A stretch of 64,000 nt of DNA from Nematostella vectensis (taxonomy: Eukaryota > Cnidaria > Anthozoa > Actiniaria > Edwardsiidae), in the NCBI RefSeq assembly GCF_932526225.1, contig NC_064048.1, positions 13,463,665-13,527,664 on the forward strand, given 5' to 3'. Shown here piece after piece: positions 1 to 9,937 of the stretch (positions within the stretch are counted from its first letter, which is position 1; each line of letters begins with the position of its first letter). The position numbers and the translations under genes are program-made. A model generated the notes under the pieces. It searched no databases, had not been told where the DNA came from, and saw nothing but the letters and a program-made list of their open reading frames with translations.

Positions 1-34
1 TATTTGGGCGTCTTGGGTCCCTTGGGGACTCGCC

Positions 35-50
35 ATGCGCACGGGCGCAT
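35..50. other. GC-rich perfect hairpin followed by a T-rich stretch (in every unit)
   Basis: The sequence atgcgc-acgg-gcgcat makes a perfect 6-bp stem with a 4-base loop and is followed at once by ctctttta. It is present at offset +35 in nearly every unit. U13 and U14 change the base just before the stem, and U26 changes another base just upstream of it. It does not match the histone mRNA stem-loop, whose loop is U-rich. A hairpin plus T4 could help end a plus-strand RNA polymerase III transcript, but no promoter was found for one. Confidence 0.5.
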
Positions 51-141
51 CTCTTTTATTGTGTACATGACATCAAATTAGCGAAGAAAAAAGACGCTGT
101 TTTGGTATCATGTGAAAAGCATAAAATAAATAGAAATAAAG

Positions 142-190
142 ACGTAAGGGGGGAGAATATTGACATCTTCATATTAGAATATTGACAAAA
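142..190. repeat. Length-dimorphic segment (long state), with a direct repeat
   Basis: In the long state a segment of about 53 bases lies between gaaataaa and gcaattttgtc, and it holds two direct copies of aatattgaca. Units U4, U5, U7, U11, U13, U14 and U20 instead carry a short state of 16 bases there (atatcgacaaatatcg), a net 37-bp difference. The short state has its own direct repeat, aatatcg. Linked bases travel with the short state: atcgaatt instead of atcaaatt, and aaattgaaat instead of aaatagaaat. Confidence 0.9.
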
Positions 191-232
191 TCCGCAATTT
201 TGTCTACGCTGACTAAGTAAAGCTGTATTTTA

Positions 233-527
233 CTTTAAAGGGGCAGCAGCATAGTACTGCGCATGTCTGGAGTCAGTGATTATTGTAGGCTTTTAAGTGT
301 CAACAAACAGTTGAACTTTTTAAAAGCTGTTAATACCTTATTAAATAATATGCAATATTATATTGAAAACTATGTTAATTGACAGTTTGTGGTCATTTTT
401 TTGTTTTGTTTAAAGTCCCCACATGTACCAAAAGCTCATAAGTCAGTATTAGAATTGCACTGAAGTTCATTGTGTCAGAGTTCTAGAGCTATTGCAAATC
501 TCTTAACCATGACACTCCCCTTTAAAG
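233..527. mobile_element. MITE-like block bounded by inverted CTTTAAAGGGG arms
   Basis: The left arm ctttaaagggg (233-243) and right arm cccctttaaag (517-527) are perfect 11-bp inverted repeats. Similarity continues outward as ttta before the left arm and, with a small gap, agtaaa after the right arm. Reading inward, both ends start CTTTAAAGGGG, then CAG or AGTGTCA. The interior has no coding capacity. This resembles the terminal inverted repeats of a short non-autonomous DNA transposon captured in the unit before amplification. No target-site duplication can be shown, because every copy is flanked the same way. It lies at offset +233 in long units and +196 in short ones. Many copies have an extra T in the right arm. 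Confidence 0.4.
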
Positions 528-600
528 GAAAGTAAAAAAAAAAAATCAAAATTGTTGGTGGGGGTCTCTGTTGTGTTTTTTTTCTTTTTAGTTTTGTTCT

Positions 601-615
601 ATTATTATTATTATT
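601..615. repeat. (ATT)n microsatellite, one per unit
   Basis: Five ATT repeats follow a T-rich stretch. The repeat number varies between units; U22 has one of the shortest tracts (near 42590), and in U7 it runs into a long T tract (near 12510). Confidence 0.9.
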
Positions 616-751
616 TTCTTTTTTAGAGGGGGAGGGGAATTCAGCTAAAAATAGCCAAGGGTCAATTCAAGCAACTAGTACAAAAGATGTTTTTTTGCAG
701 TCCTTTATTCAATATATTCAAGGTTATCATGCAATTCTGTTGTTTGATTGC

Positions 752-762
752 ATATATATATA
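752..762. repeat. (AT)n microsatellite, one per unit
   Basis: A short AT run follows ttgcat or ctgcat and precedes a poly-T/CT tract. Its length varies between units. In U6 it is interrupted and reads catatacatat. Confidence 0.9.
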
Positions 763-1130
763 TTTTTTTCTTTCTTTTCATTACAAGTTCTATATGTGTA
801 AGTGGTGACCATAGCTATGATTACTATTATTTAGAATATTTTTTTACCTACTAACAGAAAACAACTTGACTGCAAAACACTTACTGTAGGGCACTCGATA
901 TTAGGCATTACTTTCATGTGGATGTAAGGTTGAAATGTCAAAACCTTCATTAACTCGTTAACTACGCTTTAGGGTATTACACTTTGTTTGTGATCTGATT
1001 CTATTGTTCTTTTTTGTGTTTTACTAACTATTACCGTTTAACTATCACACTTTGTTTCACGGGTTAATGAAAACCACTCTAATTACACACAGTAATTCTT
1101 TTTTAATATTATTATTTACTTGTATAATTT

Positions 1131-1174
1131 AGATGAGCAATACATATTTCTTCTTGGCCTTGTAGAGCTCATCT
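1131..1174. repeat. 8-bp inverted repeat AGATGAGC / GCTCATCT
   Basis: Arms at 1131-1138 and 1167-1174 are perfect inverted copies around a 28-base AT-rich spacer. The structure recurs in most units. Single changes break it in U8, U15 and U17 (agatgagaaat), U19 (tacatgagc) and U28 (ctcatgtcg). A weak hairpin or a dimeric protein site is possible, and no function can be assigned. Confidence 0.5.
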
Positions 1175-1219
1175 CGTTCCTCATAAATAACAAACAAAAT
1201 GAAGTTTGTTCTTATTTGG

Positions 1220-1590
1220 TGCAAAGGAATCTACATTAGTTTTCTAATCAGATAATTGTTTTTTTAACACTCACCTGTTATTTCAACAGCTCTTACTTGA
1301 GTTTGCTTGTCTCAGAAATAGACCTTGCTTAATAAACAAAGACATGTTACAAACTTTTTTTAATAATAGGTAACAACTGCAATATTGTATGAAGAGAGTG
1401 CCCCTCCCTTCACCCTGCTATTGTTGACATTATGCTCAATAAACTGTTACCTCTCCCCTCTCCACCAGTTAAGCATTCTATGTATGCTTCCCTGTACAAA
1501 ATGCGCCCCTTCAAATAGAACATTAAAGTTCACATACTTGTTTACTTCCTCAAACTCTTTGCTTTGTGTTTTTTGTTAACTTCCTAGGAA
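1220..1590 (+). other. AT-rich stretch with splice-like signals, no gene
   Basis: On the plus strand ttctaatc (branch-point-like) and a pyrimidine-rich run precede ttatttcaacag near 1289, which looks like a 3' splice site. About 80 bases on, ataataggtaaca near 1367 resembles a 5' splice site. A second pyrimidine tract ends in ttcctag near 1587. An upstream gtaagt sits near 800. The roughly 78-base segment between 1289 and 1367 has stop codons and codes for nothing recognisable. Such signals also arise by chance in AT-rich DNA. Confidence 0.2.
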
Positions 1591-1712
1591 CAAATTGAAT
1601 ACATATAATCAATAAATCCAGCAAGCTTATTTTGCAAACTCACTTTTTTTTATCATTTTTGCGCAAAACCAATCAGGATTAGGGGGGTCAAGCACAAAGA
1701 AAGAAAACGAAT

Positions 1713-1800
1713 AAAAAAAAGCCCATTGGCCTGGGATCGAACCCGGTCTGAAGAACAAAACGGAAACCATACATACGGATTACCCAATCGGTATGGCAGC
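1713..1800 (-). ncRNA. tRNA-like block with Pol III B box and T-run (fossil tRNA/SINE head?)
   Basis: Read on the minus strand, 1743-1733 is GGTTCGATCCC, matching the tRNA B box (GGTTCGANNCC). It sits in a T-arm with four of five stem pairs. The sequence taccgattggg about 40 bases upstream is a weak A-box/D-loop candidate, and a run of eight T follows the T-arm at 1720-1713. CCATAC/GTATGG can pair 6 bp across the D-arm region. No acceptor stem pairs, so it is not a functional tRNA. A tRNA-derived SINE head is the likely origin. B boxes start at 1733, 3739, 5742, 7704, 9670, 11669, 13636, 15637, 17638, 19639, 21684, 23687, 25648, 27609, 29611, 31615, 33615, 35613, 37614, 39659, 41722, 45010, 47001, 48997, 51001, 53004, 55010, 57013, 59017, 61022 and 63025. 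The box is altered at 5742, 21684 and 51001, and absent from U22. Confidence 0.4.
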
Positions 1801-2000
1801 ACAAGGCTTTTACGGAAGGCTGTAAAGAACCCGAAGGCCCCAAGCACCGATATTTCCGAGCGAATATGCTGTACAACACTCTTGCAAGGTTATCCCAACC
1901 CGCGCATTAATGGGGAGGACAATAACCAAGATCCCAGGCCTGTAATACGGTTACGCCACGCACAGCTCGCCGAGATTGTGGATGACAAAAAATAGAGGTC
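1720..2000. other. GC-richer, length-invariant core of the unit
   Basis: This is visibly richer in G and C than the rest of the unit and lacks homopolymers except at its left edge. From the B-box word gggatcgaacc to the next unit start the distance is 268 bases in essentially every copy that has both. The rest of the unit changes length freely. Substitutions do occur here (for example catacata/catgcata, gaaggctg/gaatgctg, attaatg/atgaatg). Constant length could reflect constraint or simply the absence of slippage-prone runs. Confidence 0.7.
1947..1958 (-). promoter_or_regulatory. Possible Pol III A-box-like motif
   Basis: On the minus strand this reads TGGCGTAACCGT, close to the A-box consensus TGGCNNARYNGG with only the last base off. 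It lies about 200 bases upstream of the B box on the same strand, much further than in a tRNA gene. U29 and U31 carry changes just here (acgcatcgc in place of acgccacgc). A chance match is quite possible. Confidence 0.2.
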
Positions 2001-4006
2001 TATTTGGGCGTCTAGGGTCCCTTGGGGACTCGCCATGCGCACGGGCGCATCTCTTTTATTGTGTACATGACATCAAATTAGCGAAGAAAAAAGACGCTGT
2101 TTTGGTATCATGTGAAAAGCATAAAATAAATAGAAATAAAGACGTAAGGGGGGAGAATATTGACATCTTCATATTAGAATATTGACAAAATCCGCAATTT
2201 TGTCTAAGCTGACTAAGTAAAGCTGTATTTTACTTTAAAGGGGCAGCAGCATAGTACTGCGCATGTCTGGAGTCAGTGTTTATTGTAGGCTTTTAAGTGT
2301 CAACAAACAGTTGAACTTTTTAAAAGCTGTCAATACCTTATTAAATAATATGCAATATTATATTGAAAACTATTTTAATTGACAGTTTGTGGTCATTTTT
2401 TTTTGTTTTGTTTAAAGTCTCCCACATGTACCAAAAGCTCATAAGTCAGTATTAGAATTTCACTGAAGTTCATTGTGTCAGGGCTCTAGAGCTATTGCAA
2501 ATCTCTTAAACATGACACTCCCCCTTTAAAGGAAAGTAAAAAAAAAAATCAAAATTGTTGGTGGGGGTCTCTGTTGTGTTTTTTTTTCTTTTTAGTTTTG
2601 TTCTATTATTATTATTATTTTCTTTTTTAGAGGGGGAGGGGAATTCTGCTAAAAATAGCCAAGGGTCAATTCAAGCAACTAGTACAAAATATGTTTTTTT
2701 GCAGTCCTTTATTCAATATATTCAAGGTTCTCATGCAATTCTTTTGTTTGACTGCATATATATATATATTTTTTCTTTCTTTTCATTACAAGTTCTATAT
2801 GTGTAAGTGGTGACCATAGCTATGATTACTATTATTTAGAATAATTTTTTACCTACTAAAAGAAAACAACTTGACTGCAAAACACTTACTGTAGGGCACT
2901 CGATATTAGGCATTACTTTCATGTGGATGTAAGGTTGAAATGTCAAAACCTTCATTAACCCGTGAACTACGCTTTAGCGTATTACACTTTGTTGTGATCT
3001 GATTCTATTGTTCTTTTTTGTGTTTTACTAACTATTACCGTTTAACTATCACACTTTGTTTCACGGGTTAATGAAAACCACTCTAATTACTTACAGTAAT
3101 TCTTTTTTAATATTATTATTTACTTGTATAATTTAGATGAGCAATACATATTTCTTTATGGCTTTGTAGAGCTCATCTCGTTCCTCATAAATAACAAACA
3201 AAATGAAGTTTGTTCTTATTTTGGTGCAAAGGAATCTACAGTAGTTTTCTAATCAGATAATTGTTTTTCTTTAAACACTCCCCTGTTATTTCAACAGCCT
3301 TACATGAGTTTGCTTGTCTCAGAAATAGACCTTGCTTAATAAACAAAGACATGTTACAAACTTATTTAATAATAGGTAACAACTGCAATATTGTATGAAG
3401 AGAGTGCCCCTCTCTTCCCCCTGCTATTGTTGAAATTATGCTCAATAAACTTTTACCTCTTCCCTCTCCACCAGTTAAGCATTCTATGTATGCTTCCCTG
3501 TACAAAATGCACCCCTTCAAATAGAACATTAAAGTTCACATACTTGTTTACTTCCTCAAACTCTTTGCTTTGTGTTTTTTGTTAACTTCCTAGGAACAAA
3601 TTGAATACATATAATCAATAAATCCAGCAAGCTTATTTTGCAAACTCACTTTTTTTTTATTTTTGCGCAAAACCAATCAGGATTAAGGGGGTCAAGCACA
3701 AAGAAAAAAAACGAATTAAAAAAAAAGCCCATTGGCCTGGGATCGAACCCGGTCTGAAGAACAAAACGGAAACCATACATACGGATTACCCAATCGGTAT
3801 GGCAGCACAAGGCTTTTACGGAAGGCTGTAAAGAACCCGAAGGCCCCAAGCACCGATATTTCCGAGCGAATATGCTGTACAACACTCTTGCAAGGTTATC
3901 CCAACCCGCGCATTAATGGGGAGGACAATAACCAGGATCCCAGGCCTGTAATACGGTTACGCCACGCACAGCTCGCCGAGATTGTGTGTGACAAAAAATT
4001 GAGGTC
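2001..4006 (+). repeat. Repeat unit U2 (long form, 2,006 bp)
   Basis: Private changes include gtctagggtccc at the start, ctaagctgac near 2206, and gtgtgtgacaaaaaattgagg just before its end. The last removes the usual tag stop of the main forward frame. It carries the tttgttgtgatc variant near 2990 that recurs in U24, U27, U29 and U31. Confidence 0.95.
2951..3075. repeat. 125-bp fold-back with perfect 16-bp arms
   Basis: The arms ttcattaacccgtgaa (2951-2966) and ttcacgggttaatgaa (3060-3075) are exact inverted copies separated by 93 bases. The spacer starts with the small palindrome acgctttagcgt and holds two cactttgt words. The structure recurs in most units at about +946. It could be a tiny MITE or a cruciform-forming element. 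Variant right arms: ttcacgggtaaatg in U3 and ttcactggttaatg in U27, U29 and U31. The left arm is missing in U21 and U22 and altered in U1 and U19. Confidence 0.6.
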
Positions 4007-6009
4007 TATTTGGGCGTCTTGGGTCCCTTGGGGACTCGCCATGCGCACGGACGCATCTCTTTTATTGTATACATGACATCAAATTAGCGAAGAAAAAAGA
4101 CGCTGTTTTGGTATCATGTGAAAAGCATAAAATAAATAGAAATAAAGACGTAAGGGGGGAGAATATTGACATCTTCATATTAGAATATTGACAAAATCCG
4201 CAATTTTGTCTACGCTGACTAAGTAAAGCTGTATTTTACTTTAAAGGGGCAGCAGCATAGTACTGCGCATGTCTGGAGTCAGTGATTATTGTAGGCTTTT
4301 AAGTGTCAACAAACAGTTGAACTTTTTAAAAGCTGTTAATACCTTATTAAATAATATGCAATATTATATTGAAAACTATGTTAATTGACAGTTTGTGGTC
4401 ATTTTTTTGTTTTGTTTAAAGTCCCCACATGTACCAAAAGCTCATAAGTCAGTATTAGAATTTCACTGAAGTTCATTGTGTCAGAGTTCTAGAGCTATTG
4501 CAAATCTCTTAACCATGACACTCCCCTTTTAAAGGAAAGTAAAAAAAATCAAAATTGTTGGTGGGGGTCTCTGTTGTGTTTGTTTTCTTTTTAGTTTTGT
4601 TCTATTATTATTATTATTATTTTCTTTTTTAGAGGGGGAGGGGAATTCAGCTAAAAATAGCCAAGGGTCAATTCAAGCAACTAGTACAAAAGATGTTTTT
4701 TTGCAGTCCTTTATTCAATATATTCATGGTTATCATGCAATTCTGTTGTTTGATTGCATATATATATATTTTTTTTCTTTCTTTTCATTACAAGTTCTAT
4801 ATGTGTAAGTGGTGACCATAGCTATGATTACTATTATTTAGAATATTTTTTTACCTACTAACAGAAAACAACTTGACTGCAAAACACTTACTGTAGGGCA
4901 CTCGATATTAGGCATTACTTTCATGTGGATGTAAGGTTGAAATGTCAAAACCTTCATTAACCCGTGAACTACGCCTTAGCGTATTACACTTTGTGGTGAT
5001 CTGATTCTATTGTTCTTTTTTGTGTTTTACTAACTATTACCGTTTAACTATCACACTTTGTTTCACGGGTAAATGAAAACCACTCTAATTACTTACAGTA
5101 GTTCTTTTTTAATATTATCATTTACTTGTATGATTTAGATGAGCAATACATATTTCTTTATGGCTTTATAGAGCTCATCTCGTTCCTCATAAATAACAAA
5201 CAAAATGAAGTTTGTTCTTATTTTGGTGCAAAGGAATCTACAGTAGTTTTCTAATCAGATAATTGTTTTTCTTTTAACACTCACCTGTTATTTCAACAGC
5301 CTTACTTGAGTTTGCTTGTCTCAGAAATAGACCTTGCTTAATAAACAAAGACATGTTACAAACTTATTTAATAATAGGTAACAACTGCAATATTGTATGA
5401 AGAGAGTGCCCCTCTCTTCCCCCTGCTATTGTTGAAATTATGCTCAATAAACTTTTACCTCTTCCCTCTCCACCAGTTAAGCATTCTATGTATGCTTCCC
5501 TGTACAAAATGCACCCCTTCAAATAGAACATTAAAGTTCACATACTTGTTTACTTCCTCAAACTCTTTGCTTTGTGTTTTTTGTTAACTTCCTAGGAACA
5601 AATTGAATACATATAATCAATAAATCCAGCAAGCTTATTTTGCAAACTCAGTTTTTTTTTATTTTTGCGCAAAACCAATCAGGATTAGGGGGGTCAAGCA
5701 CAAAGAAAAAAAACGAATTAAAAAAAAAAGGCCATTGGCCTGGGATCGAGCCCGGTCTGAAGAACAAAACGGAAACCATGCATACGGATTACCCAATCGG
5801 TATGGCAGCGCAAGGCTTTTACGGAATGCTGTAAAGAACCCGAAGGCCCCAAGCACCGATATTTCCGAGCGAATATGCTGTACAACACTCTTGCAAGGTT
5901 ATCCCAACCCGCGCATTAATGGGGAGGACAATAACCAGGATCCCAGGCCTGTAATACGGTTACGCCACGCACAGCTCGCCGAGATTGTGGATGACAAAAA
6001 ATAGAGGTC
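4007..6009 (+). repeat. Repeat unit U3 (long form, 2,003 bp)
   Basis: Distinguished by cacggacgcat near 4047, tgtatacatg near 4066, tattcatggtt near 4722 and a one-base change in the right fold-back arm near 5070. Its B box is changed (gggatcgagcc at 5742). Confidence 0.95.
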
Positions 6010-7971
6010 TATTTGGGCGTCTTGGGTCCCTTGGGGACTCGCCATGCGCACGGGCGCATCTCTTTTATTGTGTACATGACATCGAATTAGCGAAGAAAAA
6101 AGACGCTGTTTTGGTATCATGTGAAAAGCATAAAATAAATTGAAATAAAATATCGACAAATATCGGCAATTTTGTCTACGCTGACTAAGTAAAGCTGTAT
6201 TTTACTTTAAAGGGGCAGCAGCATAGTACTGCGCATGTCTGGAGTCAGTGTTTATTGTAGGCTTTTAAGTGTCAACAAACAGTTGAACTTTTTAAAAGCT
6301 GTCAATACCTTATTAAATAATATGCAATATTATATTGAAAACTATGTTAATTGACAGTTTGTGGTCATTTTTTTTGTTTTGTTTAAAGTCTCCCACATGT
6401 ACCAAAAGCTCATAAGTCAGTATTAGAATTTCACTGAAGTTCATTGTGTCAGGGCTCTAGAGCTATTGAAAATCTCTTAAACATGACACTCCCCTTTAAA
6501 GGAAAGTAAAAAAAAATCAAAATTGTTGGTGGGGGTCTCTGTTGTGTTTTTTTTCTTTTTAGTTTTGTTCTATTATTATTATTATTATTTTCTTTTTTAG
6601 AGGGGGAGGGGAATTCAGCTAAAAATAGCCAAGGGTCAATTCAAGCAACTAGTACAAAAGATGTTTTTTTGCAGTCCTTTATTCAATATATTCAAGGTTA
6701 TCATGCAATTCTGTTGTTTGACTGCATATATATATTTTTTCTTTCTTTTCATTACAAGTGCTATATGTGTAAGTGGTGACCATAGCTATGATTACTATTA
6801 TTTAGAATAATTTTTTACCTACTAACAGAAAACAACTTGACTGCAAAACACTTACTGTAGGGCACTCGATATTAGGCATTACTTTCATGTGGATGTAAGG
6901 TTGAAATGTCAAAACCTTCATTAACCCGTGAACTACGCCTTAGCGTATTACACTTTGTGGTGATCTGATTCTATTGTTCTTTTTTGTGTTTTACTAACTA
7001 TTACCGTTTAACTATCACACTTTGTTTCACGGGTTAATGAAAACCACTCTAATTACTTACAGTAGTTCTTTTTTAATATTATCATTTACTTGTATGATTT
7101 AGATGAGCAATACATATTTCTTTATGGCTTTGTAGAGCTCATCTCGTTCCTCATAAATAACAAACAAAATGAAGTTTGTTCTTATTTTGGTGCAAAGGAA
7201 TCTACAGTAGTTTTCTAATCAGATAATTGTTTTTCTTTTAACACTCACCTGTTATTTCAACAGCCTTACTTGAGTTTGCTTGTCTCAGAAATAGACCTTG
7301 CTTAATAAACAAAGACATGTTACAAACTTATTTAATAATAGGTAACAACTGCAATATTGTATGAAGAGAGTGCCCCTCTCTTCCCCCTGCTATTGTTGAA
7401 ATTATGCTCAATAAACTTTTACCTCTTCCCTCTCCACCAGTTAAGCATTCTATGTATGCTTCCCTGTACAAAATGCACCCCTTCAAATAGAACATTAAAG
7501 TTCACATACTTGTTTACTTCCTCAAACTCTTTGCTTTGTGTTTTTTGTTAACTTCCTAGGAACAAATTGAATACATATAATAAATAAATCCAGCAAGCTT
7601 ATTTTGCAAACTCACTTTTTTTTTATTTTTGCGCAAAACCAATCAGGATTAGGGGGGTCAAGCACAAAGAAAGAAAACGAATAAAAAAAAAGCCCATTGG
7701 CCTGGGATCGAACCCGGTCTGAAGAACAAAACGGAAACCATGCATACGGATTACCCAATCGGTATGGCAGCGCAAGGCTTTTACGGAATGCTGTAAAGAA
7801 CCCGAAGGCCCCAAGCACCGATATTTCCGAGCGAATATGCTGTACAACACTCTTGCAAGGTTATCCCAACCCGCGCATGAATGGGGAGGACAATAACCAG
7901 GATCCCAGGCCTGTAATACGGTTACGCCACGCACAGCTCGCCGAGATTGTGGATGACAAAAAATAGAGGTC
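6010..7971 (+). repeat. Repeat unit U4 (short form, 1,962 bp)
   Basis: First copy with the 37-bp shorter state (near 6148-6163). It shares ctattgaaaatctc, aagtgctatatg and ttgtatgattt with U5-U7, U13 and U14, marking a related subfamily. Confidence 0.95.
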
Positions 7972-9937
7972 TATTTGGGCGTCTTGGGTCCCTTGGGGAC
8001 TCGCCATGCGCACGGGCGCATCTCTTTTATTGTGTACATGACATCGAATTAGCGAAGAAAAAAGACGCTGTTTTGGTATCATGTGAAAAGCATAAAATAA
8101 ATTGAAATAAAATATCGACAAATATCGGCAATTTTGTCTACGCTGACTAAGTAAAGCTGTATTTTACTTTAAAGGGGCAGCAGCATAGTACTGCGAATGT
8201 CTGGAGTCAGTGTTTATTGTAGGCTTTTAAGTGTCAACAAACAGTTGAACTTTTTAAAAGCTGTCAATACCTTATTAAATAATATGCAATATTATATTGA
8301 AAACTATGTTAATTGACAGTTTGTGGTCATTTTTTTTGTTTTGTTTAAAGTCTCCCACATGTACCAAAAGCTCATAAGTCAGTATTAGAATTTCACTGAA
8401 GTTCATTGTGTCAGGGCTCTAGAGCTATTGAAAATCTCTTAAACATGACACTCCCCTTTAAAGGAAAGTAAAAAAAAATCAAAATTGTTGGTGGGGGTCT
8501 CTGTTGTGTTTTTTTTCTTTTTAGTTTTGTTCTATTATTATTATTATTATTTTCTTTTTTAGAGGGGGAGGGGAATTCAGCTAAAAATAGCCAAGGGTCA
8601 ATTCAAGCAACTAGTACAAAAGATGTTTTTTTGCAGTCCTTTATTCAATATATTCAAGGTTATCATGCAATTCTGTTGTTTGACTGCATATATATATTTT
8701 TTCTTTCTTTTCATTACAAGTGCTTTATGTGTAAGTGGTGACCATAGCTATGATTACTATTATTTAGAATAATTTTTTACCTAGTAACAGAAAACAACTT
8801 GACTGCAAAACACTTACTGTAGGGCACTCGATATTAGGCATTACTTTCATGTGGATGTAAGGTTGAAATGTCAAAACCTTCATTAACCCGTGAACTACGC
8901 CTTAGCGTATTACACTTTGTGGTGATCTGATTCTATTGTTCTTTTTTGTGTTTTACTAACTATTACCGTTTAACTATCACACTTTGTTTCACGGGTTAAT
9001 GAAAACCACTCTAATTACTTACAGTAGTTCTTTTTTTAATATTATCATTTACTTGTATGATTTAGATGAGCAATACATATTTCTTTATGGCTTTGTAGAG
9101 CTCATCTCGTTCCTCATAAATAACAAACAAAATGAAGTTTGTTCTTATTTTGGTGCAAAGGAATCTACAGTAGTTTTCTAATCAGATAATTGTTTTTCTT
9201 TTAACACTCACCTGTTATTTCAACAGCCTTACTTGAGTTTGCTTGTCTCAGAAATAGACCTTGCTTAATAAACAAAGACATGTTACAAACTTATTTAATA
9301 ATAGGTAACAACTGCAATATTGTATGAAGAGAGTGCCCCTCTCTTCCCCCTGCTATTGTTGAAATTATGCTCAAAAAACTTTTACCTCTTCCCTCTCCAC
9401 CAGTTAAGCATTCTATGTATGCTTCCCTGTACAAAATGCACCCCTTCAAATAGAACATTAAAGTTCACATACTTGTTTACTTCCTCAAACTCTTTGCTTT
9501 GTGTTTTTTTGTTAACTTCCTAGGAACAAATTGAATACATATAATCAATAAATCCAGCAAGCTTATTTTGCAAACTCACTTTTTTTTTATTTTTGCGCAA
9601 AACCAATCAGGATTAAGGGGGTCAAGCACAAAGAAAAAAAACGAATTAAAAAAAAAAGCCCATTGGCCTGGGATCGAACCCGGTCTGAAGAACAAAACGG
9701 AAACCATACATACGGATTACCCAATCGGTATGGCAGCACAAGGCTTTTACGGAAGGCTGTAAAGAACCCGAAGGCCCCAAGCACCGATATTTCCGAGCGA
9801 ATATGCTGTACAACACTCTTGCAAGGTTATCCCAACCCGCGCATGAATGGGGAGGACAATAACCAGGATCCCAGGGCTGTAATACGGTTACGCCACGCAC
9901 AGCTCGACGAGATTGTGGGTTACAAAAAATAGAGGTC
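7972..9937 (+). repeat. Repeat unit U5 (short form, 1,966 bp)
   Basis: Carries gcgaatgtctgg near 8193, aagtgctttatg near 8720, cctagtaacag near 8780, ctcaaaaaac near 9370, and a core ending in cgacgagattgtgggttac. The tagtaac, caaaaaac and gacgagattgtgggtt variants are shared with U7, one dimer period downstream. Confidence 0.95.

Larger units (their letters stand above)
1..2000 (+). repeat. Repeat unit U1 (long form, 2,000 bp)
   Basis: Divergent in its middle third. The left fold-back arm (946-961) carries two mismatches, the nearby acgctttagcgt motif reads acgctttagggt, and bases about 1151-1160 differ from the usual ttctttatggcttt. Pyrimidine-rich block near 1400 reads cctcccttcaccc. It is used here as the reference for sub-elements except the fold-back, which is intact in U2. 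Confidence 0.95.

Noticed and set aside
35-50. Histone mRNA 3' stem-loop
   Set aside because: Stem length fits, but the loop is acgg and the stem sequence does not match the histone consensus; no histone reading frame is nearby.
1385-1579. 64-codon forward frame in the pyrimidine-rich region
   Set aside because: It starts at TTG. The nearby ATG (1389) is in another frame and stops after 12 codons. The Leu/Ser/Cys-rich translation is what CT-rich DNA gives.
1653-1879. Minus-strand frames over the core
   Set aside because: They are shadows of the tRNA-like and poly-T sequence, overlap each other in several frames, and change length with T-run slippage between units.
1726-1995. 89-codon forward frame recurring in nearly every unit
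   Set aside because: It starts at TTG, not ATG, and most copies have no in-frame ATG. It overlaps the tRNA-like block. Recurrent differences between copies are mostly amino-acid changing (T16A, T26A, K31N, I61M, P72A, R75L) against few silent ones (N14, Y17). Several copies lose the stop. No known domain is visible.
1720-2060. 5S rRNA, U1/U2/U6 snRNA, 7SL or spliced-leader gene in the GC-rich core
   Set aside because: I compared the core with the conserved words of these RNAs from memory and found none of them. No Sm site or donor-bearing leader is convincing. An Infernal search of the consensus would settle it.
1976-2185. 69-codon forward frame following the core
   Set aside because: It has an ATG at its third codon but runs across the hairpin. 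The seven short-form units end it early with tga, and it is low in complexity and lysine-rich from AT-rich DNA. It recurs only because the unit recurs.
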